Shown in pieces: positions 18,880 to 32,582 of a DNA stretch of 64,000 nucleotides. Positions within the stretch are counted from its first letter, which is position 1, and each line of letters begins with the position of its first letter. The notes below the pieces were generated by a model, which ran no database searches, was not told where the DNA came from, and saw nothing but the letters and a program-made list of their open reading frames with translations. The DNA lies in NCBI GenBank assembly GCA_011800155.1, contig JAALGH010000011.1:868001-932000 (forward strand). The letters are read 5' to 3'. The translations under genes and the position numbers were made by a program. The DNA is from Flammulina velutipes (Eukaryota; Basidiomycota; Agaricomycetes; Agaricales; Physalacriaceae).

Positions 18880-21800
18880 TCGCCGCCCGTCTGCGTCACG
18901 ACTGCCCCACCCCCACTCCAAATCACCCCAGAAACGACGATTCCCCCGCGGCACCCATCCCTCACTCTCATCGAACGCAACATCGACGCCTGCTAAAACG
19001 ATGTCAAGTCGCCGCGCAGGGATTCGTCAACACACCTAAATTCGCGGCAACGGACGTGCGGAGGGACGTCTTGAGAGGGTCCTACACGTCCGTTCGGGAG
19101 CGTCTTGAGAGGATGGCGGCAGAGGACGTGTCTGTGGAGCGCCGTCGGGACGTCTTGAGAGGACGCGTCTCTGGAGGCTCTCAAGACCTCCCCCCGAGAA
19201 CGCGTCAAGAAGGACGTCTTGAGAGGATAGCGGCAGAGGACGCGTCTCTGGAGGGCCGTTCGGGAAGGACGCCTTGAGAAGCTTGCGGCAGACGTACATC
19301 TTTGATTCGATACGCGTCGTTGTACTTGGTCAAGGAATATCACCCTGCTTTATATCTTTTCTGCGTGCACGGGCCTTGGATGCCGTTCTGCGCGAATATA
19401 TGCCGTCGCCAACTCCATCTAGTCAAGTCTACGGATGCTCGCGCTTGCTCGTTCGTCGTCGATAAACTGGGGCGTTGGATTCCTGGATGGCTGCGAGTCG
19501 TGGCTATCGAATGGCACTATCACCGAGCGTATCCATTTCCCGAATCTCGTGGGAATAATCAGGATGGGTACCCCAGCAGAGGGTCATATTCACACTACAA
19601 GGTGGCCCATTTTCTCAAATATCTTTCAATTTTGTCCATAATTTCCCCTCCCCGCAGGGACCACACATGAATTAAAAAAAGTCTAGTACATGGGTTCTTA
19701 CTATACACGGACGTGACGTCGCGTGCAGTACAGGGATATACAAAATGAAACCCGTGCGCCACATAGCTCCACACCGGACTCCGCATCAAAGGAGTCTTCA
19801 GTGCGTGCGGGCAGTCAACCGGGCTAACTACTAACTGACATGGCGCGGTCCAGAGGGATTGTCGCTCCCGGAGGAGAGAGCCCACTCTGCCGGATTCCAT
19901 CTCAGTCCGCTTTTCGGCATCTACGTGTCGACGAGCGACACGTACCGTAGTAGTTGCCCTGGCGCAAACGGGGAGAAGTGTAAATACGAAGCGAAAATGA
20001 TAAACTGACCGGTCTCGTCATCTCTTTGAAAAGGTTAGCGGAACTGTACTCGAGTGCATGAGAAGCTTACTGAATGTTGTAGGATCCGGCATGGTATGTG
20101 GCGTTGAGTGTGAATGTTGCCGAATGATCTTGGCGTCAATAACACTAAAATGCAAGACTGTGATAGAGGTGAGTACCAGGCAACAAGTTGGCAATGCAGA
20201 CGTACCCAAGTCCTAGCTTTACACCGCGCCGAGTACGAATGTCGCCAAATGACTTGTAGTCTGTCGTGAGCCAGGCGCTGCTAAACGAGGTGAATACGGG
20301 ACACTAATAGAAGGTTTACAAACGTACGGGCAAACTTGAAGCGTGTCCTGTCTGTTCAACTGCTAATGAATACAGGACCGCAAGCTAAACATATGGACGT
20401 ACCCAGCTTTCCGAAACAGCATTACGACAACGTGGTGGGAAGAGAGAGAGGAGAAAAGTGACCGACATACTGACCCTTATATAGTAACCGTAGTTACATC
20501 ACGAGCCACAGACGCGTCGCGGAAAGCTTGTTGATCCAGTCTGGGCTGTGACAAATGTCGGTCACTCTCTCTCTTACTTCCACCATCGACTATTCGTCAG
20601 CGACATTCATGCCCGCCAATTCATTGCCACTTGTTCACCGTTGAGACATATTACGAACGCTTGGAATGCCAGAATCATACTTACGACTCCGACTGTGGCG
20701 TATATCGTGGTACGTTCTTTCGTTGTATGTGTTATTGGGAACGCTAAACTTCATTCAATACATGGCTTGTAGTGGACTGCTTCAACCGCTGAAATACCAT
20801 GTATTGGCTGTCCGCTCGCCGCTGGGCTTTTTTTCGGGAAAAAAAGTACGTCTTTTTACCTCAAAATGTTGCCTTACTGAGCGTTAAATCAAGCTATGTC
20901 GCCCTTTGAACTGCGAAACCAGTCAATGGGTGCCAGTTGGGTCCTACAGACCGGAACAAGAGCTCGCCGACCTGTGCGCCACACTGTTTTCCTTGACGAC
21001 GAAGAGGTTTCGGGTACGTTCATTCCTTTTCATTCCAACCCTCCATACCTAGAGCTTTGCGAGTTCGATACCGGAGATCCATTCCCAAATGACACTTCCG
21101 TTGTCACCAAGTCCGTCGCTGGATCGAATTCCTTGTTTGGCGCTCGCCGCGGGGCTTTTTTTTGAACAAAGTACGTGTTTTAGACTCCCAAAAACATGCT
21201 CAAATTGATCTTTCTTTCAGACGACACTGTCGCCCGTACGGCCCAAAATGTCTACCTTTAACGCTACATGATCAACTGGGTGTAAACGCTTGGAAGCGCA
21301 GCGCGACAAGTCTTTAACTATGTCCATTGATGCGCCAGAGTCACTGGTATGTCTTTGTATATATCTCTCTTCAGTGTCGAGCTCACCATTTCCAATTCAG
21401 CCAGAGCTTGATTCATGTCATTAACATACCCGTCCTCACACTTTCGCTATTGTTGCCATGTGATATTGGCATTGGTGGTTCGCTCGCCGCGGGGCTTTTC
21501 ATCCGTTTAAAAGGTGTGTAATTTCGACTGTGGTTTGCACACAAGATCTGACCTTCAAAACATCCATATAGGCTCGTTTCCCTGCAAACTCGAAGGCTGG
21601 AGCCTAACAGACGGTATCGTCGCCGGGCTATACTGCCCTGCTTCGGAGTCAAGACTATGACGAATCCCCGATGAACGCCACATCTATTTCCCTTCTCGAA
21701 ATCAGTGCAAATGATCACGACGATCATTCCCCTGTGACGCGTATGGGAAGAATCAATGTAAGTAATTCCGTTTGACTTACCTTGAGCGTTAGTTCACACC

Positions 21801-24800
21801 ATAGCCACTGTCTGCCTATCCATCCTCCGCTATAATCAATCTCCAGCGGTAAGTTCGCTCGCCGCGGGGCTTTTTAGAGTGAGTGTTTTTCACTCTGTTT
21901 AGTAACGATGATCTGACCTTCAAACATCCAAAATAGACTCGTTTGCCTTCAACGTCAGTGGCACGACGGAAGCCCGGCGCGCATGCCCCATATATTCACC
22001 ACCCTCTCGAAACGAGCGTGGATGATCGTTGCTATCGTTCCCCTGTTCGGCGAATAGATGAATGAACGTCCGTTCAATTCATCTCGACCTTGATCCCACA
22101 TTCCAAGGCTTCTGACAGCGGCTGCGCCGCTGTCCCTTCGTCAACATCCTCGACCGCCTCAAACCTCAATCTACTCTGTACACGCTACTGAGCCTAGGAG
22201 CGGTGATTCGCTCGCCGCGGGGCTTTTTTTTGGGGAGAAAGTACGTGTTTTTGACCCTGTAATTTGAAGCTCAATCTGACCTTTGAGATCAGGTAATTCT
22301 CCTCCGTCATGCAACAAAATTGAAGAAATATGAGTCGCAGGGCCGCATGTCATCAGGCCCAAGATCTGGGGCGAACCGCGATGCGCCACACATCACTTTT
22401 GCCCTGTTCCGACGTGTCACCTATCGTCTCCTTGGCAGCACGTCTACACCCGCGAGATATTCGTGTTCTGGTGCGTCTTTTTGACCCTTCTGGACTTTCC
22501 CTCTGGTGATTTGCACAGATCTCCGTGTGTCGACCTTCCTTCTATCCCTGCAGGAAGTATAGGAGCGTAATGAGTACCGTACGCACGTCTATCTATAGCA
22601 CGCGCGGACACGTTGACTGGATTCATGGACGCGAGGCGGAAGCCTTGCCCTCGTTCCGCAATCTCGCGCAACCCAGAACGTGACTATTTACTTCATACGC
22701 CGTCGTAGTGTCGTTCTATTAGACTCCAATGTATACTATATATCGAATTTCAATACCTTTGTCCTTTTAATGAGTTGAACATCACTCGGACTTGGGAATT
22801 CAATGACTTACAGTTGAAAGCTACGGCGGGATCCCGCTGTGAACACGGGCGCTACGGCGCGCGCAACACTTTGGATCAGAGGGGATAGATATTGCACAAT
22901 GTCTAAGAGACATAGTGTATACAATAGTGCAATAAACGAGATAACACAAAGAAACTTACATATTCCAACAAAGTCGGATAGTTGTTGTACTAACTACTGT
23001 ATCTCAGCAACACTGTTTTGCGAATGCACTGTTTCGGATGGCCGTATTGCCGCGAAAATTATGTCAGGGTACTCTTAGCTTCCTAAAACCTCAGAAACAT
23101 GTGCTACTTGAGCGGGCAGGGTGCGTATCCAGCCGCTATTGTCGCTCCGGAGGGTGAATGCTCGTTGGGATCTTCCAAGATTCAACGGTGTTGGATGTTC
23201 AGGGTGACAGCCGGGAATAGTATTAGACCATGTCAAAAATAGATGCCAAGGTCTACTTGGAACATCTAATGTCAGAGCATGTGCCAATCTTCAGTCCGAG
23301 CGCCGCCACAGTGCTGCAGACCATTGTAAGGCATCCTGTTGCTTTGGCACCTTTTGGTTATCGTAGAATAAAATATTTGAGCTATAAGAGATTATATTTC
23401 CTTACTCCGAGACCGAAAACGCGTGAAAACACGTCAGATTGACTTGAATCCAACTGAGGACGCGCGGACCCTAGCTATCAAGATGATCAGACCCTGTGAC
23501 ACTTTGTCCAATCTAATCGTGACGCAAACACGTCTTTCTTCGCAACGTTCATGTTCGCGAAACGTGAGTCGTTTCTTCTCGCTCTAATCCACTGACATAT
23601 GTATTCATATATCTTCTAGTATTCCCTTCGTTGGCGCGATTCACTCAGTACGCGCTCTACAACGTTATTGTAACGTGTTTTAACTATTGCTTAGAACATT
23701 CCCATCTTCACGGACAGACGGGCGCCTCATTGTTCCTCTTACGTCTCTTCCCTTGGTATTTGGAGTCGGACTTGGGAGTCCGCTCCCTTCGAATAACGGG
23801 CAGGGTACAATTCCGCCGTTTTCACTAATTCATCGCTCCAGGCTTCAGCGGTTCAAGAGGCCGCCTACTACCATCAGAGGGTAACGTGATATGACCCTTG
23901 ATCAATATGGGCATCCGGCTATGCGCGTTTGAAGGAGGAAGGTTGCAGAGGGAGAGGAGGAGGAGAAGGTGCTTGTTAGCTCATTGTAAGCAATGGCTAT
24001 GTGCAGGGACTTGATACACCTCTAACATGTACCTCCCAACATTAGTTTCGAAAGTTTTCGAGGTCCCAATATGCAGGAATAGGTACGTACTTCAATCTCG
24101 TTCGCGCCGCCACCCTCTTCTCATCAAATGTCATTCCGCACTTCCACAGTTTGGGGCTCTTATTTCGGCCGGACCGGGTATATGTCACTATTGTGACTGT
24201 ACCTCGCCGTGTATCGGCGTCCGAGAGCGGAGTCATTCTGGGTATAAGTACGGTAGGATAGTCTGCTGAATATCATCATTCCTTCCCATCTTCTCTATTT
24301 CCCTCTTATGCATTATTCTATCTTATACGACTCTATTCCATTTCTATCTCGTCCTCAACTTCCTTTTCGACGCTCTCAAGAATACTCTTGACGTCGAGCA
24401 GAACAGCGATCAAGCCAGGTACGTTTCTTTCCCACGGCCTCTTTCCTCTTGCTACCATGTTCGAAATCTCACTCGTTGGACAGGACCTTAGAAACGTTCA
24501 GCAAAGCTAACGGTACGTCTCTTACTACCTTTGTATCGTCCGTTTTGCGCTAACCCAGCTTGTAGCAATTCGAGACGCGCTGACAACGCGCTTAACCACC
24601 AACATGCAACGACTTTCATTCGACTCTGGGACCATCCTGTAGGTTTTATAATGCTTCTAGCGCTCACGTACTATGCTAACTCATCCCATAGGAGTCGCAC
24701 AATCCTCTCGCTTGGATATTAGTTGGTCTCGTTCGTGGCGGCGACGAACGGACAGAATGGGTACGTTTTCATTTCATACGAGAATTACTAAACTCACTCC

Positions 24801-27714
24801 ATGCAGCATTATAACTACATTCCATACGGATTCAGGACCGACTCCACGGCAACCTAACGAAAACGACGACAAGCAGCGACTGGTACGACACCAATGATGG
24901 TTCGAGGCATACACATACCACAGGATTCCTCATTCGTATCGCACCCTATACCTCGCAGTCTCTTTCGCCTATCGATATCCGAGCCCTATCAACCCCCAGC
25001 TTACAAGGAATCGAACAAACAGGTGTGTATCGCCTTTCTATCATATTTTGCCTCATGCTAACAATGAATCCAGACAGCTATCCTATCAAGTCGTCTAGCG
25101 CAGCACGCACCCAACACCGCTCTGAAGAGCGGCTCGTCGGTATACTGACGTGGGCGGTGTGCGCTTGGACGCAAGAACGTGAGTGATAGCTCTATCCTTT
25201 AGGTTATTAATGCTAATATCTTCGTGTTAGCATCGGATGTCATTCGTCGACAAGCGCCCAACCCAAATGGCTACTTTTACGAACACAAAGTACGGCGCTT
25301 AACATATTTCTCTCTCCACAGAACCGGATTCAAACTCATGGACGTGCGCAACGACATTGGTATGTAATGATATCGTATCACAGCGATTCCTTGCTAACCA
25401 AACAATATTAGCTCGACCTCTTTCTTTGGCGATTGCCATCGGTCAAGTCGAAGGTTTTCCCGGCGCGGCTATGATTCCATTCAGAACGACCAATGACTAC
25501 CAAACACTGGAACGCGATGTGCTGTTACGGAGCTGTAGCTATTTGAATTACAACTAGGTGAGCAAACTCAGATTTCGCTTTGTTTTGCATACCCACTCAC
25601 GGCAACGCGATAGTTCTAAAGAACTATCTCTGATACTCCAAAATGATTGGGACTTGATATCTTACCTACATCCGCTTGGATAGAATCGGACGCGCATGCT
25701 TCGAGCCCCGTATCGGTGTGTTCAAGTTTGACATCGCCATTGATCTCCTTCTAACGATAAGCGCAGTCTTATCAATCACCGCATCTGAACGCTACACCCG
25801 ACCAACACCGTTTTGAATGAAGGACGTGCACTTTATCTAACGCGGCCTGTTAGCGCTTCGACAAAGTGGTTGCGAAATTGGGATACCGCCGGGCATTCAA
25901 CTCTATCGGGTATGTCTTTCATCGGATGCTCTTCTTTTCGTCTAATGAGACTCATAGCATCCGGCAAGGCTTGCCTTTGCCATACCGTCTATGTTCCAAA
26001 CTCCGAGACTCAACGCTCAAAGGTGAGCTCAATCGCTAAGGATTGATATAACCATTGACGAAAATCGAATCGTAGTTCGTCACTCGTGATCGTATCGTTT
26101 CTTCTACAGTTCCAAATGGTCAGCACGCGCTTGGTAAGTCCGTTCTTCGCTTTCGTCACTGCCAGCTAATCGTTACATCAGTATAGCGAGGGTATCTTTG
26201 TTTTCTCGACGACTATCGACGACTCGTTGGATTCCATATACCGTGTACCGAGATATCTTCTCGCGGTACGCTTCTTTTTACCTTATTTCATTCCATTGAG
26301 CTAAGTATCACGTTACAGCGCTCACTACAAGATTGCCAAACGATATACCGTTCGCGATCTGGCTTGTTGTTCAGCGCAGCACGCAGCCAACACCGTTCTA
26401 ACGAACGGCTCGTCGGTATACCGACGTGGCTGGTGTGCGCTTACACGAACCATGACAATGGTGAGTACTTACATAGCTGCCTTTTCTTGCTACTGATACT
26501 TTCACTAACTATCAGGAACTATGTAATCTAATGCGACGCAAACTGGAATACATCATTCAAGCGCGCCATAATATCGATGGTACATCTCGTCTTTGCGTCT
26601 GAATGGCTTCGTAAAGTCATCTAACGACCTCTTAGGCTCGGGCGAAATCAGTGCGTCCAACGTTGCGGGGGACAAGTCGACTGCAGATGCTTAGCGCTTA
26701 GTAGGCTTTACCGCGACCTCAAAGTTTAGTATATAGTTACACGGGAAAAACCGAGTGGCTTGAAGTCTAATGGTATAGCTACCTATTGTCAACACATGGG
26801 GGTCGCGAGTTGTTCTTCCAACTTGTACGTCCATGTTCATCCCTCTTAGATAGTTTCGGCTAACACTTCGCCTAGGTGTTTTTGAATCGACGTTCTCGTG
26901 GATGCGACGTCCGTCAGTGGAGGACGAGAAGGTGTACTTGGTATTGTCGATGGTACGTCTCCTCTCTTTTCGTCAGATCAACGCTCCTTTTCTAACTCCA
27001 TGACTTAGCAATTATCGAAACGTTCAACGTTTTGACTTGCCTACGTTGACTAGTCCCGCGACAGCGATGGAACTTTTATCTCTTTCGCATCATACCTGCC
27101 TCTACCCCAGTCGCAGTTGTAAGATTGCTGCACGCGTCTGGGTTTCGGGAAACGTGTTCTGGCATACATGGCAAGATTGCTGCCTTTGCCAGGTACATGG
27201 TTCTTTGGTTCCCCACGGCCTCACTCTAGCGTAGAGCTTGCGTCCACGCGTATCGTCGTCTAGGGAGAAAAGGAGCTCTTCAAGGCATGTCTACATTCTA
27301 CGGTGCATAGATAGCCACGAATTGATATAATGAACCGCCACATTGCTAGCAGAAAAGGCTGTTACTCTCGAGCTCTTCGTCGGACGCCTTTGTCTCCGGA
27401 TGAAAGCCCTTCGGCGGAGTAGCCACTCAAGCTCGATATCGATCTCATTCACACAGGAGGTACGTCGTCTTGCTTAGTTATACTTTCGTTTGTCAACAGA
27501 TGCTATAGCCTTGTTGTCGCCATGGAATGGACATTATCGCCCGACTCTGGTCTGGGTAACGAAACGAATACCTCGATCTAACCCTCTCGTCGTGACGATA
27601 GGAGGAGGGGCAGCAACGAGTACGTAGATATGACTCCCTTTGTGTTCGTATCTCATGGCTTCCAACAGACGAATCGAGCCCATGGTTTTTTGCGGGATGG
27701 TAGTGCAGCGCGCT
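18867..27714. other. 8.85-kb cargo segment, copy 2
   Basis: Second copy of the cargo described at 7847-16693, offset by 11,021 bp and apparently differing only by one C in a poly-C run near 18946. Every coding signal, module repeat and palindrome is present at the shifted position. Its right end joins the third LRR-SKT5 copy at 27715. Confidence 0.85.
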
Positions 27715-29887
27715 GTCCGTCCATCTAAGTACATTATTTGTTTTCCAAGCTATATCAGTAACATTAAAAACGCATGCATAATGGTTTAATTCGTAAATAA
27801 CGTTCCCTTCAAGGTAATCTTACATTGAACCGCTCGACTGTTCTGGGTAAAACACAACTGTAGAAATGCCTCGTGAATCTCCGTTCGACGCTTGGTACTG
27901 ACATAACGGCAACCTTCCCAATGGACGCCCGCGACACCGTCTCGTCAAGTGTGCGCCATTGATCTGGCGCATCAAAATCCTCAAGGGTATAGTCGGATGA
28001 CAACGGTATTCCGAACATGTACATTCGCAGCTCGAGAATATGAGGCGCATCCTCCCTCGCAAACACCTTCGTCCACCATTCGATGGCTCCGTCCAAAGTG
28101 GATACCTCACCGTCCTCATATTCGCAGGACCCAAGCCCGACCTCAAACCAAGGAGATGAGGTAGCTGCAAAATCGGAATGTCATTTCCGTACCCTGCGAT
28201 AAACATAAGAAACAGCGCTGGATATAGAAGTTTGAAGACACAACGTACAACGAGCCCTGTCTTTTGCAAAGTGAATCATCAGTGATTTCAGTGCGGGCAC
28301 ATGACAGAGGACGTTGTTGATCCTGGTCACCAAGTTGGTGCTCATATGAGGGACCTTGAGACGTAGGGTTTCCAGCACATGCAAAGGGAGTCCAAAAGAT
28401 GGTAGAGCGTCGAGGAAGAGGTGATCCAAGGGAAGGTACACTATGAGATACAGTGTCCAGCCATTGGATCCTTGGTATTCCTTCTTTGTGTTTGCCACCT
28501 GGCAATCTACGTTGTATCGGAGGGTCGGGACCTTTGCATTTCCATCCGATGTTTGAAGCGCCATTCAGACTCTGTAAATGAGTATAATACTCGCAGATAA
28601 CAAGCCTGGTGAGCGTGAGCGTGCCTTTCCTCATAAACACGCTCGAAACCGCTTGGATAAGTTCGCGGAATGCGTCCAGTGATATGATTGGGCGAATGGA
28701 TTCGACCAGATCCAGCTGCATGTCTCGTATCGGAGCGAGGAAAGCTTGAAAGTCTGACATGATCAAGAAGTTGGTGTTACGCATTGCTATTGTGCGAACA
28801 TTGGGAAGGCAACGCAGGAGAGTTGGGGTGAGATGATGGTTATTTCTGCTGGAGAAATTCTCATTGTTGTCGTACATGCAGAATGTGGTGACCGATTGAG
28901 CGCGTTCGGGGTGTTCAACAAGGGATCTATAGACTGACTCGGAGTCGATCTTGTGAATCTTGATCGTGAGGTCTGAATCCTGAAAAGTATGAATTCAGTC
29001 GTAACTGATGTTGAAAGAGGTCGTACTGCGGACATTGGACGTGTAAGCTGAGAGGGAGCGGTAGGATGGGAAGATACTGAGATACACTGTTGGAGTATTT
29101 ATGAGACGAGCAGTCTCCCAGCCAACCGAGAGGACAATAAGCTGGATGCATGTCAATGGCACAGGAAGTCCAAAAGTGGCTCAAGACAATAAGTAAAGAC
29201 CATATCACAGGGGACCACTGCTATTGTAGCCTATAGGACTCCAGACAAAAGAGACCAGTCGAAAGACAGCCGTAACGAAGAAAGTTATTGTTGAGCACTG
29301 AGAAGCGTAAATGCACGAGCCATCTCTGCACAGCAGTCCATACGGAGACCTGTTGACCTTAAGAACGGCGAAGTGTGGCGCAATCAGTGAATTCCGCTCA
29401 GTCCTCCTAGACTAGAGCGGGTTTAATGCGGTGTACCGTAGCTAATCACCGCTTTCAAAACGCACGTTGGACGTTTGAAGGAAAGATTCGAGCACAGCCG
29501 CATCACATCACTGCAAGCCGAGCCTCCGATGTAAACTTGGCTTGATTAACTACCACCACCAGTGACCACTACCACCACTACCACCACTGCTGCGACTTTT
29601 GCCGTCTTTGGATTTGCTTGTGCTTGAAGAAGAGTACTCAACGACCGTACGTGTTCATCTTCGGCGTCGCGATCTTGTGTTGCTGATCCGGCTTGTAGAA
29701 CACCTCTTTTCTATTTTTCGACTTTCGACTTTCGTTTCTAAACTAGAAAGGTTCGTCGAAATGACTATGAGGAATAACGCAGCCTGACGTCGCGACACTA
29801 GGATAATCTCGCAATGTCGATGCCACCACCACCACCGCCTCTTCCACCTCATCCAGAGATTCGGTACCATCCTTACGAGTACGATGG
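27715..29887. repeat. Third partial array copy (donor-left/native-right), continuous with intact SKT5
   Basis: Begins with the same GTCCGTCCATCTAA junction and matches copy 2 for its first ~780 bp. From about 28498 it carries private variants: an extra C, scattered substitutions and several indels around 29206-29350. At CGATGG (29882-29887) it continues into the complete SKT5 coding region instead of cargo. It therefore holds the native right boundary of the locus. Confidence 0.95.
27809..29035 (-). pseudogene. LRR-like family gene, tandem copy 3, frameshifted
   Basis: Starts MSA at 29035 and matches copies 1 and 2 to the PPIQRRLP region. There an extra C (GCCACCTGG at about 28498, versus GCCACTGG) shifts the frame: copies 1 and 2 read VANTKKEYQGSNGWTL, while here the conserved DHLFLDALPSFGLPLH block is out of frame. 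Both paralogs outside the array keep the unshifted reading. The C-terminal part is donor-type, as in copy 2. A base-call error in the short C run cannot be excluded. Confidence 0.6.
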
Positions 29888-32026
29888 TGGACAGCAACCT
29901 GCCCCATCCCAGTATAACGCCCCACCACCGCCTCCTCGGCCGCCATCCGCGTACGATCCGTCATACTACAACTCACCGCCTCCCGCATCTTACAACGCTG
30001 CGCAGCCTCCATCCGCCGATTATCGTGTCACATCACCTATGCCTGCGCCTCGTCCTCAAGGAACGAGTAACCCTGCTGCGGACCTCGAAGGCCTGGCACA
30101 CATGAGCTTGAATCCTCCAGCCCATGGCCAAAGTCCCTTACCTCAGAATGGTTACTTAGGCAATGGCTTCGCGGGCGGGTTTTCGGGCGGATTCGCGCTA
30201 TCGTCATCACATGGTGGTACTGGAAATGATGATGTTATGGCAAGCATCAGCCGAGTGAATAGTGTCGGAGGGCACCACTACTCGGCGCCTCCCTCTGCCA
30301 GCCAAGTCCCACTTCCACGTACCCCAGCGCCTGCAGATGCGTACCCACCCTTGCCAACGGTCAAGAGCCTTACGGACGCTGCCCCTACCACCCCCGCTGG
30401 CCAGATCGCTTGGTGCAGAGACGCTGTCTATTTGATTGAGCGTTCAACCCCTCATGCCCAGTCCCTTTCCACTCGTGCTACTTCTCTCTTGGCAGCGCTA
30501 GGGCCTTCGAACCCAGAAGCCGTCTATCTGCGCGCATGCCTTGCGGCCCCGACGAACCCTCGTTCAGCCTTCAGGGACTTCGAGGCTTCAGCGAGAGGTG
30601 GATGCCACATCGCATGGTTCCGTCTAGGAAGAGACTATGAACAGTTCGGGGACAACCAACACGCAAAAGAATGTTTCGATCGCGGTGTACGCCTTAACGT
30701 TGTCAGTTGCATCTATAGAATGGGTATGGCGCACATGCTTGGCCAACTCGGCGTCACTCAAGATGCCGTCACTGCTATGAATCTCCTCAAACGTGCAGCC
30801 GATGGCGCAACGCTCTACTCTCCAGAACCTGCATACGTATACGCATTGATCCTCATGACTGAGTTCACACCTCCGGCGCCATACACTCTACCTCCATTTG
30901 CACTCCCCCAGAGCCCACTCCTTGCTGCGAAGCCTTACCTCGTCAAAGCGGGCGGTCTTCATTTCGCACCGGCGCAATACAAACTTGCCCATGCATACGA
31001 GTTTGCCACGTACCCGTTCTCTTATGACCCGCTGCTATCGGTGGAATACTACTCCAAAGCCTCACAGGCTGGCGAGAGAGAGGCGGACATGGCACTCAGC
31101 AAGTGGTTCTTATGTGGCTCAGAAGGCGCATTCGAGAGGGACGAGGGGCTTGCACGTGTTTTTGCTGAGCGAGCTGCTGGAGAATTAGCAAGCGCGATGT
31201 TCGCGATGGGCTACTATGACGAAGTTGGCGTGGGAGGGCCTGTCAACCTCGACAGTGCACGGATGTGGTACCAGAAAGCTCACGAGAAAGGAAACAGTGA
31301 TGCTGGAGATCGGCTGAAAGCACTAGGTGCCGGTGGCCAAGGAATGGGGAGGTCTGAACACGAAAAAGTTATGGGGGCTACGTTGGTGAGGACAAGGACC
31401 GATGCGAAGATGAAAGCACACAACCAAGGACAACCTGGGCCGCAACGACGTGGAAACGACGTGGTCGGACAGCTGAGAAAGAGCACGCTGGATGTACCAC
31501 CGCCGATGCCTGCTATGCCGTCCATGGCGGCTCCCCCTTCAATGACGCCTCCTTCTAACCAACCACCTCCCCAATACAACCAACCACCTCCACAATTCAA
31601 CCAGTCGCCCCTTCAACATAACCAGCCGCCCCCGCAGCAAATGCCTGGCCGTAATCGCTATTCACTCGCTGATCCTGGTGCAACACCACGTCCACCTTCC
31701 CAACCACACTCGCGTCCGCACTCACAATCACCTTCTCGGCCTCCGACCGGACGGATTCCAAGCGCTCCCCTTCCCCAGCAACCTGGTAAGCACATTTGAT
31801 ACTGTCCATCGCTTTACCTCCCTCTGACGCAGTTCTTTTAGCCCAAAATTACAGACCGTCCCCGGCACCTTCTGCCTCTGGTGGAGGTCGCGTTCCCTCG
31901 GGTGTAGCGAATACGTCTCAGCCACAGTCCACCGGACACCCGTCGAAGAAACCTGGGCCTCAGACGTTCGCGGAGATGGGATTCCAAGGTACCAAGGCGG
32001 AGGAGGAGAAATGTGTCGTTATGTGA
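29814..32026 (+). CDS. SKT5: Skt5/Chs4-type chitin synthase activator (SEL1 repeats, CAAX box)
   Basis: The long first exon codes a Pro-rich N-terminus (MSMPPPPPPLPPHPE) and then SEL1-like repeats at about residues 190-500, with AWFRLGRDYEQFGDNQHAKE, AQYKLAHAYEFATYPFSYD, GYYDEVGVGGPVNLDSARMW and YQKAHEKGNSDAGDRLKALG as repeat cores. A second Pro/Gln-rich region (NQPPPQYNQPPPQFNQ) follows. One intron (about 31785-31841) leads to the final exon ending FAEMGF ... EEEKCVVM. CVVM is a CAAX prenylation box, as in yeast Skt5/Chs4, which binds chitin synthase III at the membrane. SEL1 repeats plus a farnesylated tail make the assignment firm. It is the only intact copy; two 5' fragments lie upstream at 7773 and 18793. 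Confidence 0.9.
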
Positions 32027-32582
32027 TTGGACATGGACTGGCTAGTATTGATTTATTTATTTTTATGGATCGTGAGTTACTCGACACATCGCTGAGATAC
32101 CCTTATAGTGCACTATATACATCCTGCTCTCATCTGTTTCGACCCTTACAGTACGCTGAATCAAGTTATTGGACATAGTGTGGCGCAAATATTCGAAGAT
32201 CCGACACAGTGTCAATATCATGGTATCTGCTGTGTTATACCACGCACATCTCTTAGCGCCGTTGACCTGTATCAGTCTGCAACCTTACGCTAACAATGAC
32301 AGGCGTGTAGATTTATGTTCCCCTTCCGGCCCGGTATCCCGATGTGCCTCTCCATCATAGGACCCCACAAAGCAAAGAATACGACTCGGGTCTGTTGGTA
32401 GCCAGATCTCTCAATCAGGCTGGGCATTGGGCACCATAATGGTGAGCTTCTAGTCTTGATTTCATCAGCTCAGGCGTTGACCGCGACGGAAAAGACCTAT
32501 TGTTCTTTGACCTTCCTGGGAAATTCCCTCTCCCTTATAAATACCTAGATCTTTCCTCCCAGGTTACACCAGCCTCCCCATC
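32027..32582. other. Intergenic region between SKT5 and LRR-like gene 4
   Basis: About 550 bp with no reading frame or repeat I can support. It should hold the SKT5 terminator and the promoter of the next gene; a TATAAATA sequence lies at about 32536-32543, some 40 bp before the next ATG. Confidence 0.5.

Larger units (their letters stand above)
16694..27714. repeat. Tandem array unit 2 (donor-type LRR-SKT5 segment plus cargo)
   Basis: Second unit, 11,021 bp: LRR-SKT5 segment 16694-18866 and cargo 18867-27714. The cargo appears identical to that of unit 1 except for one extra C near 18946. Both ends carry the same junctions: cargo end GCGCGCT followed by GTCCGTCCATCTAA, and SKT5 codons broken after CGATGG. 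Confidence 0.95.

Noticed and set aside
31280..31600. Minus-strand frame opposite SKT5 (Gly/Trp-rich)
   Set aside because: Shadow of the Pro/Gln-rich SKT5 coding sequence.
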